From Clavulina sp. PMI_390 (Eukaryota; Basidiomycota; Agaricomycetes; Cantharellales; Hydnaceae): a stretch of 64,000 nt of DNA. Shown piece by piece: positions 49,645-60,791 of the stretch. The stretch spans positions 1 through 64,000 of the forward strand of contig WIDE01000118.1 of the NCBI GenBank assembly GCA_015039315.1, read 5' to 3'. The notes under the pieces were generated by a model. It was not told the origin of the DNA. It was given only the letters and a program-made list of their open reading frames with translations, and searched no databases. The position numbers and the translations under genes are program-made. Position 1 is the stretch's first letter. Each line of letters begins with the position of its first letter.

Positions 49645-49986
49645 TCGTTTGATGACCTCTCTTTCTGTACTCTAATAGTGTACCCGATACCTCAACATGG
49701 CTGTATTAGTACAATTCCTTGTATCAAGTATTTGTTGATTCATCGTTTTTCCACTCTCTGAAAACGCTGGGTCAAAAAGCGACCGTGTTCTGTGAAAGCT
49801 ATGAAGTACACTTGGTCGTTTGATGACCTCTCTTTCTGTACTCTAATAGTGTACCCGATACCTCAACATGGCTGTATTAGTACAATTCCTTGTATCGAGT
49901 ATTTGTTGATTCATCGTTTTTCCACTCTCTGAAAACGCCGGGTCAAACAGCGACCGTGTTCTGTGAAAACTATGAAGTACACTTGG
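49645..49986. repeat. 171-bp tandem duplication of the otubain 3' flank
   Basis: Two adjacent copies, 49645-49815 and 49816-49986, differ at only a handful of positions. Each corresponds, more diverged, to the sequence just after the intact otubain gene (about 46035-46190, sharing gtattagtacaa and cttgtat). So the otubain 3' flank was copied along with the fragment and then duplicated in tandem. Confidence 0.85.
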
Positions 49987-50554
49987 GATCTGAAGCAAAA
50001 AATGATTAGTAGGCTTCCGGATACATATCGCTATACTAGGCAGGGCCTTCACCAGAGAGGCTCCATATTCCTCACATGGTCGTACCAAAACGATCAGTTC
50101 CTCGCACTTTCCCCTGTCCGCGTAAAACTGATCTACCGAAATGAATCATTGGATCGCGAGAAATTAGAAGCAGAAACACAAGACTTGGTCATTCTGATGA
50201 TTCGTTGAATTGCCGGAAGAGGCAGACATTCAAGGATCAAATCATGATTTGAAAGCGCTGTGCAAGTCCTTTGTAGCGGCATCTCGACTGAACTAGCCCG
50301 GTTATCTCTTACATCGTATCCATCATGCGACCTGCGCGTGAACACAAATTCTGGTCGAAGACGCGGGGCCTCGGAATACTGTTACGCCGCCGCGGCGCGG
50401 CTCAAACGGAATGTCGAGATATCATTTCTGCCATATCATATCATTTGTAGCCTTCGAGGCTGCCTATAAAGAAGCGTTTTGTTCGACGTTCGCCCGCTTT
50501 CCCCCACCAGTAACAGTGCGAGCCCAGAAACATTCGATCCTCATTGTAATGGTA

Positions 50555-50703
50555 CGTGTGCACCGGCGTCAACGAGACGCCTATATTTTCGTGCTGACAT
50601 AGACTTATAATCAAGACGAATCCTTTTAACGTGCGCACCGCCGTCAACGAAACACTTAGATTGTCGTGCTGGCGTAGACTTATATCAAGTCGCATCCTTT
50701 TAT
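50555..50703. repeat. Two tandem ~75-bp units
   Basis: Units at 50555-50629 and 50630-50703 share cgtgYgcaccgScgtcaacga, tcgtgctg and agacttata/atcctttta blocks with about 80% identity by eye. No coding role was seen. Confidence 0.7.
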
Positions 50704-50729
50704 CGTAACTTTCCCCAGGATTAGCCCAG

Positions 50730-51281
50730 ATGCATACCCGTTGTCCCTAAAGAGCTCCGAGGATGCTATTACCATCAACAAAATGATCGTGGGGGCTCGG
50801 GTCCTCTCAATTTCTAATGGCTCCGAGTACGAGGCTTTTCGCTGGAGCACAAAGCCATGTATCGTGCTTCGACTACAGAGGGATACGTACGAAGGAGGCC
50901 AGGAGATCCTAATGAAAATCGAACTTACGCCGTACTGAGTGTGTTGAGGTTGCACAAAGGTAGTCTGAATCCGCAGGGGTCTAGTAGTACGATGTCTGGA
51001 AAGAAAGAAGAAGGACCCCAAGCAGATATCATATGTGTGGGCTAGTGCGACAAATCTCCCATGTACTCATTGTTTTTCAATCTTCTCCCTTGAATAAACT
51101 TTGGCTGGAGATAACCACTTGGTATTCTTTGTCGATTTCAGAAGTGGACCCATCCAATTTGAGATATGCAATACTTAACTGTTTCGCTTTTTTTAAACAG
51201 GCTAAACTTGGAGGCTCTGCTTTGATTGAATTTTGGAGCCTTTTGAGTGGGCTGAACCTGAGCGTCAATGCAAATGCTTGA
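50730..51281 (+). pseudogene. Decayed, distant HRF-NCW module relic
   Basis: Frames 50741-50938 and 51033-51281 resemble a module torn by frameshifts: IVGARVLSISNG then KPCIVLRLQRD and EILMKIEL match the A-QI-SI ... HRFVVLQL ... IWLRL layout (but with no His before the strand), and later AILNCFAFFKQ sits where [10 protein letters not shown] is expected. No continuous frame or phase-consistent splicing joins the parts. The assignment is tentative; it may belong to a sister family rather than to the copies around it. Confidence 0.35.
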
Positions 51282-51691
51282 GTCCCAGGAGGCCGGAAAC
51301 CGGCCACGCCAAGTAACAAATCAAATGCCCCATCCGCAGTTATGATGCTGTATAGTTACTAACAGAACGCAAAAGGGAGCCGTTCCAGAGGGTCCACCAC
51401 GTCACCATCCAGTGAACTAATCCGAATGGATCAAGAAACGCCAGTATATGTAGCCCTCAGATCCTGGCGCTACGGCTCTCGGTGCCGAACAGTTCATTCC
51501 AAACTAGCATGTTCAACATTGGTTCTGGCTCCATCACTGGCCATCATAGCAAAACCGTAATATGTCTCTTCCCAGAGTCGAAGGGAACTCAGGTCTCCTC
51601 CCAGTTCTATCCAGTTTCTAGGGCTATGTCGAGTTTGGTTGGCATGGTGGCTCACACATCATTGCATCGCCTCTCTCATTGGCTTGCTCAG

Positions 51692-51697
51692 TATAAA
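51692..51697 (+). promoter_or_regulatory. TATA-like box of the long-tailed module gene
   Basis: tataaa in gtataaagct, 78 bases before the ATG at 51775. The three downstream family genes have a similar box 56-80 bases before their ATG. Confidence 0.45.
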
Positions 51698-51774
51698 GCT
51701 TGAGAACTTTAGCCTGACGTTCCACAGCGCCTCTTAGACTTTCCAGCAGCCTTAATTCTGTGACAGGTGACTCA

Positions 51775-53478
51775 TGCTTGACGATGCTCTTGTCTGTATC
51801 CCGGCTACACGACAGCACCACCGTTAGCTTACTCTCATCCCCACTGATGGCCACAGGAAGACTTCTTCACTGAAGATGACGGCACCAACCCTCTCCGCCG
51901 ACTACCCTTCACAAATCCTAGCCCCAGCAACCAGGGAATCTCGAAATTCGGGCCTTCCGTTCTCACTCGCACTGGCACGCGATCCTCAGACACATCGGAG
52001 TCACGCGTTGGAGGGCCTTCTGATCACAGCTCCATCGCCTCCACCGCGACCTTTTTCTCGCGCATAGGCGTTATAGAGCTCTCGCTCGCGGACGTATGTC
52101 ACTTCATTGATGATGGCGCAGCCCTCCGAGACGCCCGCATTGTCTCTGTGAACGGCTACCGCGAACCGGCTGGCCCTGTAGCGCATCGCTTTATTGTATT
52201 GCATCTGCATCGATCGCAGAGAAAGGATATATGGCTGCGGCTAGACCGAAGACGTGGGCAGGGTATCTCGTTATTCAAGTTTGTGATGGGTAGCGGAGTG
52301 ACTAAAGCGAATGATCGAGTACGTGATTCACTGGATGAGAGCCATTGGTCATCAATGAACTAATCCCTGTCCATCTGATTCACCTGTAGGCGACACTCTC
52401 TGCAGACCAAGCCCAGCTAGTACAACAGGCCTCCCTCGAGACGTCCCGCTCTCTCCAGAATCGCCCTACACTTCGCGACCTTAGTCGACTCCTCCGCATC
52501 GTCAATGAAGAGCTCCTGCGCTACCGAATCTGGCCGGTGCGTTTATACAACAATGCCCTTCATCCCTTTTCTGATCTTTCTCCTCCTCATCCCACTACCC
52601 CCTCCTTATAGGAGAACTGTTGGTTCTTCTGCTCGTTAATCCAACAGCATCTCGCAGGCGCTACTCTGGCACACCAACCCGATTCTGAATGGTTTATAGA
52701 GTCAAGAGTGAACATTCAACATGTAAAACTGGGCAAGGGTATTCGTGAGCGTGTCTTCCAGCGTTACTGGGGTGATATGCAGCCTCCTTTCAACCCCTAT
52801 AGTCCGCAATTATCAATATATCCGGGCGAGCCGATGCACCCTACGCCTCAAGTTGGCATTCCTTATCCACTTATGGAACTGGAATTCCCTCCCACTATCC
52901 CTCCTGGGGGTATGACACCTGGGTATATCACTCCGCCATGGGCTCTCGGAGATGCAGAACCTGCGCAGTTTGCACCAGTAATGGTGTTTCCGGACAACCC
53001 CTCAATACCATTCCCCACCGCCCAGAAGTTCACTGGTGTTGTTTCCTACCCTGATACTATGCGAGGACTCGAACTTGGCCATCGCCCTCCACGAAAAATT
53101 AGCAACACGAAGTTGGACCGTGATGATGGGTTTCCGGAGCCTCCTGTAGTGATCACTACCGGCGGTATGACTTTTGAGGTGTACGGCGCAGGTCCAGGGA
53201 ATGTTATTGACGTCTCGCATCTCCTCGCTCTTGCGGACACTTTAAATCCCGCTTCTGGGGAATCTGTAGGGTCTTATGTCACTGCAGATCACGCCACTCC
53301 CTCAGGTTCAGACATGATGCGTAGTGAAGGAGAGGACAAAGATGATTGTAGTGCTGATGATGAGTCCTTTGCAAATGACAGGGAAGTGGAGATGGGCGAC
53401 GAATGGGAATGGCACTCTCATCCTCGCACCCCAAGTCCTGTATTCACCAACAGCGATTACGAATACGATTCAGATTAA
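51775..53478 (+). CDS. HRF-NCW module protein with Pro-rich and acidic tail
   Basis: Four exons fit in phase: 51775-51792 (18 nt, MLDDAL), 51857-52318, 52390-52536 and 52612-53478, giving 497 residues. Exon 2 opens [13 protein letters not shown], as in the kinase fusion ([12 protein letters not shown]). The module follows: [95 protein letters not shown]. The tail then runs about 240 residues: Pro/Gly/Tyr-rich (FPPTIPPGGMTPGYITPP), a more conserved piece (PPVVITTGGMTFEVYG, DVSHLLALADTLNPA), and an acidic end (SEGEDKDDCSADDE to YEYDSD). Reading straight through the 5' part gives apparent frameshifts; the CCACAG/GAAGAC acceptor removes them. Function unknown. Confidence 0.75.
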
Positions 53479-53617
53479 TATAGCCATTAAGCGAACTATA
53501 ACGCAATCTGCCTTGCTTGTGGATCACGTACTTTCTGATGACGAAGAATCTGTGCATCAGCCAAGGCAGTGTGGATGACCGAACTGTGGCATGCTCGTTT
53601 CCCACGCTTGAAAAAAC

Positions 53618-55214
53618 ATGCACCCTTCACCACCCCCAGTCCAATCGCTTTTGGAGCGTGTTACATTCACCAATTCTAAACTTCTGGAAGGAATCGACAA
53701 TATCTTCTCGTATTCTGAAGATGGTCCGGCTTCTCTTCCTCGAATGATGACTAGTCCGCGCAACGAGCCCCCAACGCCGCAGTCCATAGACAATGCGCTC
53801 AGTATGATCAATGATTTCACCGAGTTACTAGTTGAGACAAAGGCATACTTGCGTCGCATACGAAATACTGTCACTCTTCGAAGCACAGCATTCGGTACTC
53901 TCCCGATCGAGGTCTTCCAACACATCATCGATTTCACCGTTTCATCTCCCCAAGATAGAGAAACCATCATTACCCTGTCTCACGTGTCTCATGGATTTCG
54001 CTCTGCGGTCCTTGGAATGCCTCAATTGTTCGTGAATGCAGACCATCGCTATTGGCAGACCTCGGCCATCAACGAGTGGTATGCAAGGGCAGGTTCTCAT
54101 CCATTGACGATAGCCTTTGAAACGGACCACCTCGAGGCTTTTCACACAGTGTTGGAAGTCAGTGATACTCATTTGGAGATGGCCTCGACCATAAGCGTGA
54201 GGGTGATGGAGGAAGGTGGTGATAGCGAGATTGGGCTTGGCTCCTGGTTTTTCCGCCCGCTCCCCATGCTTCACACCCTCTGCTTCAACGACGAACGGCT
54301 AAATTTGCCCTACCCTTCTTTCCTGAGTCTCCTTTCGTACAATCTGCCTTCTCTTCATTCATTATACCTCCCCAATACCTCTCTCTCCGTCATTGGTGGC
54401 CCGTTTACCAATCTTAGCAGCCTCGGGATCTTGGCTTGGGATCCTGACACCTTGACTTCTCTCGCTCATGTTCTCAGCAATACCAGATCCTTATTGCATC
54501 TTACCTTGTATGCCAACGCGGGTCAGGTTATGGGTCTAGACGATTACACCCCACCTCCAATCCAGCCTCTCGATAGTCTCCTCTCCCTACGACTGACAGG
54601 GTACTCTGGAAGTGACGTAGAAAATATCCACTTTATCCTTGAGTTGTTTGCGGCGCCCAATCTCCAAACGCTGGAACTCGTGAACTGCGAACTCCGAATT
54701 TTATCGGAACTAGCTACCCAGCAGGTCTGCAGCTTTTCGCCTTCTACTAGCTTGATTGTGACCGAAATTGATGAAAAAAAAATAGCTCTCCGGTGTGCCG
54801 GACGTCGTAGAGCTCATCATGTCGCAGCTGTATTGGTCTGAGGACGAGCTTCCGGAATTCTTCCAGCCACTGTACGATGGGGGTGTTCCCTTCTCAAAAT
54901 TGCGAACCCTAGCTTTTGAAGATCTTCAGTTGGAAGAAATGATTGTTCAGGATCTCAACGACACATCATATTGGCCGAGCCTCTTTACGTTGGTCAAGGC
55001 CAGCGAAGGCAAGCTAAGGAAACTGGTACTTTCATTTACTCTCCCAGAAGCACAGCAACAGAGCCTACTAGGGCTTGGCTACAATATAGAGGTATGTCGA
55101 ATAATATCTGGTATCTTTCGCTTCGTTGATCCATCCCTCATCTAATGTGCTTTGCTAAAGGTCACCTCTGACTTTGAGCTCAATGAGCATGGATTCCCAA
55201 AAGATGTGTTTTAG
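53618..55214 (+). CDS. F-box-like protein with LRR-like C-terminal region
   Basis: Three exons: 53618-54724, 54786-55091 and 55161-55214, giving 488 residues. A helical N-terminus (IDNALSMINDFTELLVETKA) precedes an F-box-like motif at about residues 90-130 (FGTLPIEVFQHIIDF, then LSHVSHGFRSAVLGMPQLF). The rest has the repeated leucine spacing of Agaricomycete F-box/LRR proteins (LPMLHTLCF, LPSLHSLYLPNTSL, APNLQTLELVNCEL, FSKLRTLAFEDLQLEEM). Such proteins are usually substrate adaptors for SCF ubiquitin ligases; no target can be inferred. The A-run at 54773-54781 looks like a frameshift but is the tail of a 61-nt intron with a weak GTCTGC donor. It starts only 140 bases after the module gene. 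Confidence 0.78.
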
Positions 55215-55559
55215 GTTGATTTTACCAGCCTTCCTAAGGTGGAGCAGCGTCCACGATTGTGCATCGGCAATGTGCTAGGATTCCTGCTTCAATAGTTAGG
55301 TCATTCTTTCGTCTCATAATATATTCATGATCAAGGCATGATGTCCTAGGAGACTAATGAAACCTCTAGCAAATATAATTGCTAGATATATCAGATGTTA
55401 GTGCTTTGTAAACCTATAGACGATGTAGAGGGAAAATGAGCCAGAACACTGCCCGAGATCAGTGGAAGAGCGTGCAGGCTCTTAGGAATTCACGGGCTAC
55501 CCCCACCCGCGTTTCGGAAAAGAGGGGTTATCGAACGCCAAATTCCATGGCTCATCAGC
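55215..55559. other. Intergenic, no gene seen
   Basis: 3' flank of the F-box gene. AT-rich to about 55430, with no supported frame. Confidence 0.4.
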
Positions 55560-55602
55560 AAATCCACTTAGCATCGAAAAGGTGGAGATAGTAACCCAGC
55601 TG
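55560..55602 (+). repeat. 43-bp direct repeat, left copy
   Basis: Identical to 56794-56836 except at three positions. Similarity fades over the next ~50 bases (ttcccacgct and cactccaa are shared). The pair brackets the otubain pseudogene. Confidence 0.75.
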
Positions 55603-55639
55603 TAGAGTTGACCGCCATTCGATTCCCACGCTAGCGTCA

Positions 55640-56442
55640 ATCACTCCAACCTCAGGCACCACCACCACCATGTCGCTTTCTCGTATGTCGAGCATATACT
55701 GGAGGCACGAGCTTTGGAGAGTGTTGACGAACGGATTTGGAGAGCGTTGGGTTTGAGAGAGGGTCTGTTCACTTCTCCTTTTTTTCTTCCATTTTCGCTT
55801 CGTTGGTAGTTTTTGAACTGACAATGGATGATTGCTCGTCCCACTATAGTTTGAGGGCTTTGGTGATGCTGTGTCGGAGATCATCGCGGGTGTGTTAGCC
55901 TCCATGAGGGCTTCCAGGGTCCTAACGGTATGTCTTCTCTCCTCTCCTCCTCCCCTCAATGCTCACTCACTAATCCCATCTCACCCGATCCTCTCACCCT
56001 GATAGTCTCCAACTCGTTCGTGATCTTCCTCCACCTCTTTACTAGCGCCTAAATGGGCCTGCACGCTGACGACTTTGCGCCCGTCCCCCAGACGTTCGAG
56101 GAGATCGATCTTGTGAGCGCTAGCTTCTGCTCTAGCCAAGTAGAACGCATAGGCAAACAGGCGGGTGAGAGAGATAGAGAGAGAAAGAGAGAGAATTGGT
56201 TTTACCGCGTCGGGCTGCCATCCTTGGCGCCTAGCAAAGAGGTGGTCCATGTGCAGATCCAGGCACTCAGGATCCTCATCAATATTGCGCATATGGACGA
56301 GAACACTGCACTCGCCGCGGGCGTGAATGTCTCTACGGGTGGAGACGAAGTGGGGGAGGTCGGTTTTGTGAGGTTTGAGGTGGATGGGCGTGCGGGGAGT
56401 GAAAATGGCGCTGAGTCAGTCAAACTACGGCATCAGCCATGA
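55640..56442 (+). pseudogene. Otubain duplicate 2, heavily broken
   Basis: Covers the middle and 3' half of otubain including introns: a block like YVERILEA at 55680-55710, then the GFERG-type exon end, the FEDFYDAL-type exon at 55850, and the long exon from 56000. In-frame damage is clear: the exon that reads AYMRLNADDFAPF in the intact gene has a TAA where Tyr was (near 56050) before MGLHADDFAPV. Later blocks FCSSQVERIGKQA, VHVQIQALRI and VGFVRFEVDGRAGSENGA are recognisable, interrupted by a GA-rich insertion at 56165-56194. The GDGDCF catalytic box is missing, and the RPGHYD end is lost. Confidence 0.8.
56166..56194. repeat. GA-rich microsatellite in otubain duplicate 2
   Basis: Mostly GA dinucleotides with a few T/A interruptions, inside an insertion of about 70 bases that intact otubain lacks. 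Confidence 0.8.
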
Positions 56443-56793
56443 TTTGCTTTGCTCCGGCCCGTTCCAATGGCCCGATTCCGTGATGGACTGGTGAACAATC
56501 TTCGTGCAAATCGGACCGCACCGCAAAGCTCCTAACCCGAAGTTTGGTGTGGCACTTTCCGGATCACAATACACTTAGGTCATCAGACTTCGGCAGGCTG
56601 ATAAGAGCCTCGGGTTGAATTGGCTCCAAGATGAATTAGAAACTAAAATAGGTTGTTGCGGCCAAAGAAAAAAAAAGCTAGAGCGAGAAAACGGATGGGC
56701 CGGAGCGCGCAAAGGCAGAGTACAATTCCATTGGTACCAATTTGACTTGGATATTGAGGAGTCGTACTTAGCATCCAAACCCATCCATCATGA

Positions 56794-56836
56794 AAATCCA
56801 CTTGGCATCGAATAGGTGGAGATGGTAACCCAGCTG
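56794..56836 (+). repeat. 43-bp direct repeat, right copy
   Basis: See the left copy at 55560-55602. A gttcagttccc stretch follows about 20 bases on, weakly like a tRNA B box. Confidence 0.75.
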
Positions 56837-57143
56837 CGGAGATGGTGGGTGTTCAGTTCCCACGCTCGCCCAACGGCCACTCCAAGCTCAGACCAACGAG
56901 GCGCTAACTCTCCTGTGGTTACACCACGCACATTCTACACCAGTTTCGAGTCTAAATGGCATCTTCTGTCTTCTGCCGAGTTACGCTGGCCATAACCATT
57001 CTTGCACGGCGCTTGAAAGCGTACAGTATGGATGAACGGCCTATGAGCTATCCCCTCGGGCGTCAACCCCTTGCTCCCCGAAGGCGCTGACTCATCCAGC
57101 ATCGCCTCGTTCGATTATTAGCACACTATGCCACTGGACTTCA

Positions 57144-57149
57144 TATAAA
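57144..57149 (+). promoter_or_regulatory. TATA-like box, first tandem family gene
   Basis: tataaa within tcatataaag, 79 bases before the ATG at 57228. Confidence 0.45.
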
Positions 57150-57227
57150 GACGCACTTCGGAAATCTGGTCCCCTCCACTTGTCATCCCAACGCGAACAA
57201 CAACGAGAAGATTGTGAATGACGAACA

Positions 57228-58705
57228 ATGGACCCAATGGTGCGCCCAGATCCCTCTTCCCGGCTCAGAAGCCTTCAGTGACTTCAGTGACGAATTCATC
57301 CCAATCTCTTCATAGTGGAATCCGTTTGCCTTTCCCCCTCACGTGCCTATAGAGCTACCCCTTACGAGCCTCTGCGACACTATTGACAACAACTTCACTA
57401 TGCACGACTCCCGAGTTGTATCTATCACAGGCTACCGAGAATCTGAAAACCCCACTACACACCGGTTTATCGTGCTGCAGCTAAGAAGCGATGAAACTCC
57501 GACTCGGGACATCTGGTTAAGACTGGATCGGCGTCGAGGGGCTGGGGTATCAAGGCTTGAACTTCTCTTATTCCAAAGCAGCGTCTCCAAAGCGAACGAT
57601 CTTGTGAGCCAAGCTCTCTCACCACTCCCCGTCAGTGGTACTCGAAGCTAATTTGTCTGCCGCTCAACCAAAGGCAAGATTATGTGTTGACCAAGCCCAG
57701 CTTGTGCGACCGATTGATCTATTCGAGTACTCCAGAACTCTGGCTGACCAGCCATCTCTGGGGGATCTCAGTCGGCTCCTCCGTATCATATCAAGAGAAC
57801 TTCTGAGTTATCGAGTCTGGCCGGTAAGAACCCACTTACCCACCCCTTAACCAAAACAAATTGCTCACCTCTTCTGTTTCCCTTGTTGCCTTCTTGAACT
57901 CGCCACAGGAGAACTGCTGGTTCTTCTGCTCCCTCATTGAGCAGCATCTAGTCGGCACCGCTCTCTCCCCCGGATCCAACTCAGAGTGGTTCGTTGACGC
58001 AGGAATCGACATCAAGCATATCAACCTTGGCGGTGATATGCGTTACCAGATCTTCTCTCAGTACTGGGCGGATCATGCCGCGCCCCAACTCCCTGCGCGC
58101 GAGCGACTAACATTTTGGGAGCAGAGCTGGAATCCTCCTCTAACTATTTCGTCGAGCGGAGCTTCTAAAAGGAAAGTTGTGTGCATGGCGGGCCCATTCG
58201 ATGTTTCATCAATTGAACGCATCCGCGGGATCACTATTTGTAAGCAGATGCCGTCTACTTAACCTATCCGGTACTAACTTGAAATTACTCGTATTCAGAC
58301 ACGCACTCGTAAGTTAACCACATCATCCCCTCCATCCATCATATATGCTGAGCCTTGGTTTGGTAAAGGTCGCACCAAGGAAAAGTCAGGAAACCAGAAC
58401 GTGGGACATCATCTTGGTTCGAACTTGCGGTCTGCCGACCTGCGTTCCCTGCGACACCTCAGGAGTCTCTGACTGAGAGAGTCGTTCTTTCGCTGACGAC
58501 TCACAACCACCCTATTGACAGTGGGAACGGCTTGCAGGAATACATCTCGATGCTTGATGAATCAGACCTCTTGCAAGTTGCTAGTGCCTTATGGGACTTC
58601 CCTGGCGCGAAGCTGATTGTCTTTGGCTACGCTGAATTCGATGGCTGGAAGAATGTTGTCGAGAGAGCGTCAATTTCGCTAGAGTTGGCAGAGCTTTCGA
58701 CGTGA
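57228..58705 (+). CDS. HRF-NCW module protein with extra C-terminal domain, tandem copy 1
   Basis: Six exons fit in phase: 57228-57239 (12 nt, MDPM), 57316-57603, 57674-57823, 57909-58239, 58299-58308 (10-nt micro-exon) and 58369-58705, giving 375 residues. After WNPFAFPPHVPIELPL come [65 protein letters not shown] and [20 protein letters not shown], with YQIFSQYW closing the module. An extension shared only with the two next genes follows: LTFWEQSWNPPLTISSSG, VVCMAGPFDV, GITI, then SHQGKV...SSWFELAVCRP and LLQVASALWDFPGAKLIVFG, ending in a strand-rich piece (VVERASISLELAEL). No signal peptide or membrane helix. Function unknown. Confidence 0.78.
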
Positions 58706-59354
58706 GAGCCTTTACCTTGCTATAATGGATCTATATATTCCATAGATCTAACCATGCAACTTTAGACAATAAACGTCCGAGATTCTGTGGAGTGATACTG
58801 TCTCACAAGATGGCGATTAGATGGTTGATCAGTCACAGACTATTGCTTTTTATTGTTACTATTTATTCATGATTGCGGCCTCTGCTTTGAGACAAGCTGA
58901 TTGTTTTGATCACATCTTGGCGGAAACTAATTATGGGGACATGAGAGGAGGGGATGCTGACTAATCCTGTCAAACTGGCTGTCACTTTGGAATCAATTAG
59001 GCTGCCACTTACCACGTATCGAAGTTCGGCGCTAAACTCGTTGAACTGCTTCACAACACCCAGCCGATCCACATCCTCTCGCTGTCGTTATTATGAGCAT
59101 CTCGCAATCTTGACGCCTTGGGTAAAGTCTGTGTGGAACTCACGAAGATTCTGCTTTGCCTTTACCCCTGAGCGTCAGTCTGCGCCTTCTCCGAAGGCCT
59201 GGTGCTTCGGAATTCCACTAATCGGGTCACCCTCGACATAAAAATACACGTAATGAATGGTTCCGTCTCCCCCTTCCCCCAGATTATCTATAAAGATTCC
59301 CCTCTTCAACCTTTTGTCATCTCACACCGCTGCCCCGCCGCGGATTGAGAAGCG
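58706..59354. other. Intergenic between tandem family genes
   Basis: About 650 bases, no supported gene. The end holds the next promoter. Confidence 0.45.
59289..59294 (+). promoter_or_regulatory. TATA-like box, second tandem family gene
   Basis: tataaa within tctataaaga, 61 bases before the ATG at 59355. Confidence 0.45.
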
Positions 59355-60791
59355 ATGGACCCAATGGTCCGTACGTTCTCTACCATACTGTCGTCCTCCA
59401 ACCTACCATAACACGTTCGTTACCTAGTGGGACCCGTTCGCCTTCCCCCCACAAGTTCCAATAGAACTTTCCCTGAAAAACCTTTGCAACACAATCGATA
59501 GTAACAGCGCGATGCAAAATGCTCGAATTATATCAATGGCAGGTTATCGTCAGTCTGGTAGCCACCCAACGCACCGATTTGTCGTCCTCCAGCTGCGCCA
59601 AGAAGGGGGTGATGGCCGAAATATCTGGATGAGACTTGACAGGCGACGTGGGGCCGGTGTCTCACGCTTCAAATTCGTATTGATGAGCAGTGGAACCAAA
59701 GCAAACGATCTCGTATGTGTCACTGTTTCTCTGTGTGATCATGCTAGGGTGTTCATGTTGCTTGACGCAAGGCGAAGCTTTGTGCTGATCATACCCAGCT
59801 TGTGGAGCAAGCTGACCCACTGGAGTACTACAAGACGCTTCCTGACCTACCGCCGCTGGGTGACTTCAGTAAATTTCTCCGAATCATGTTGGAAGAGCTA
59901 TTACAGTATCATATCTGGCCGGTAAGCTCATGCTGCTTGCTAACTACGCTCCATGGACTAAGCAGTTTGTGGTTACAAATTAGGATAACTGCTGGTTCTT
60001 TTGTTCCATTATTGAGCAGCACCTGGTCAGCCTCGTGCTGTCACCTGGATCTAATTACGAATGGTTTGCTGCAGCAGGGCTTGATATCAAACACCTCGAC
60101 ATGGGAAACGACTATCGGGAGCGGATTTTCGCTCGATACTGGGCAAACCCCTTTACACCTCCTTTCCCTCTTACACCTGAAAAATTACAGTTATGGGAGC
60201 AGAGTTGGAACCCACCGCTCAAAATCTCGGCAAGCGGGCCTTCTATTGAAAAGAAAGTCATGTGCATGGCGGGACCTTTCGATCCTGCTTTCGAGTCGAT
60301 TCGGGCAATCACAATTCGTAAGAATGCTCTCACACTCTTGTGACGCTTGATGCTGATGCAAAATCATCTTACACATATAGGTACGATCTCGTAAGTTACA
60401 TGTGCTGTCCGCGGCCCTTAACCAGCCTTCACAATCTAAATCTCTGCTGTTAAGGGCACACCAGGGATGGGTCGATAATCCTGATCAAGGGTCTTGGTCA
60501 TGGTTTGACCTAGCGATTTGTCGGCCACCGCGGTCAAACGCACCCCAAGAGCCATTGTCCAAGCGAATCGTTCTCACTCTGCTATCCCATAAGCACCCCA
60601 CCGACAGTGTCAAGGCCTTGCGAGAACACACCTCGTCGTTTGACGAGTCAGCTCGGGCGCAAATTGCCAGTGCCATCTGGGATCATCCCGGCGCAAAGCT
60701 TATCGTGGTTGGGTCAGTACGTTTTGCTGGATGGGTAAATGCGGTGCAGAGAGTCTCTATCACACTTGATCTGGTTGAAGCAACCACCTAG
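59355..60791 (+). CDS. HRF-NCW module protein with extra C-terminal domain, tandem copy 2
   Basis: Same six-exon plan as its neighbour: 59355-59366 (MDPM), 59428-59712, 59772-59921, 59984-60317, 60381-60390 (10 nt) and 60455-60791, giving 375 residues, the same length as copy 1. Module marks: WDPFAFPPQVPIELSL, THRFVVLQLRQEGGDGRNIW, MRLDRRRGAGVSRFKF, KANDL, LGDFSKFLRIMLEELLQYHI, and DNCWFFCSIIEQHLVSLVLS, with Asp instead of Glu before the Asn-Cys. The extension has LQLWEQSWNPPLKISASG, VMCMAGPFDPAFESIRAITI, then AHQGWVDNPDQGSWSWFDLA, ICRPP and WDHPGAKLIVVGSVRFAGW. The exon-1 donor is GTCCGT. Clean frame throughout, so probably expressed. Confidence 0.78.

Larger units (their letters stand above)
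56443..57227. other. Intergenic with a copy of the 43-bp repeat
   Basis: No supported gene. It contains the right copy of the direct repeat (56794-56836). The last 100 bases hold the promoter of the next gene. Confidence 0.45.

Noticed and set aside
51793..51856. Broken 5' end of the long-tailed module gene
   Set aside because: Apparent stops and frameshift vanish when 51793-51856 is read as an intron, matching the two-module gene's first intron.
54773..54786. Frameshift at an A9 run in the F-box gene
   Set aside because: The run ends in AAATAG, an intron acceptor; splicing from 54724 to 54786 restores the frame.
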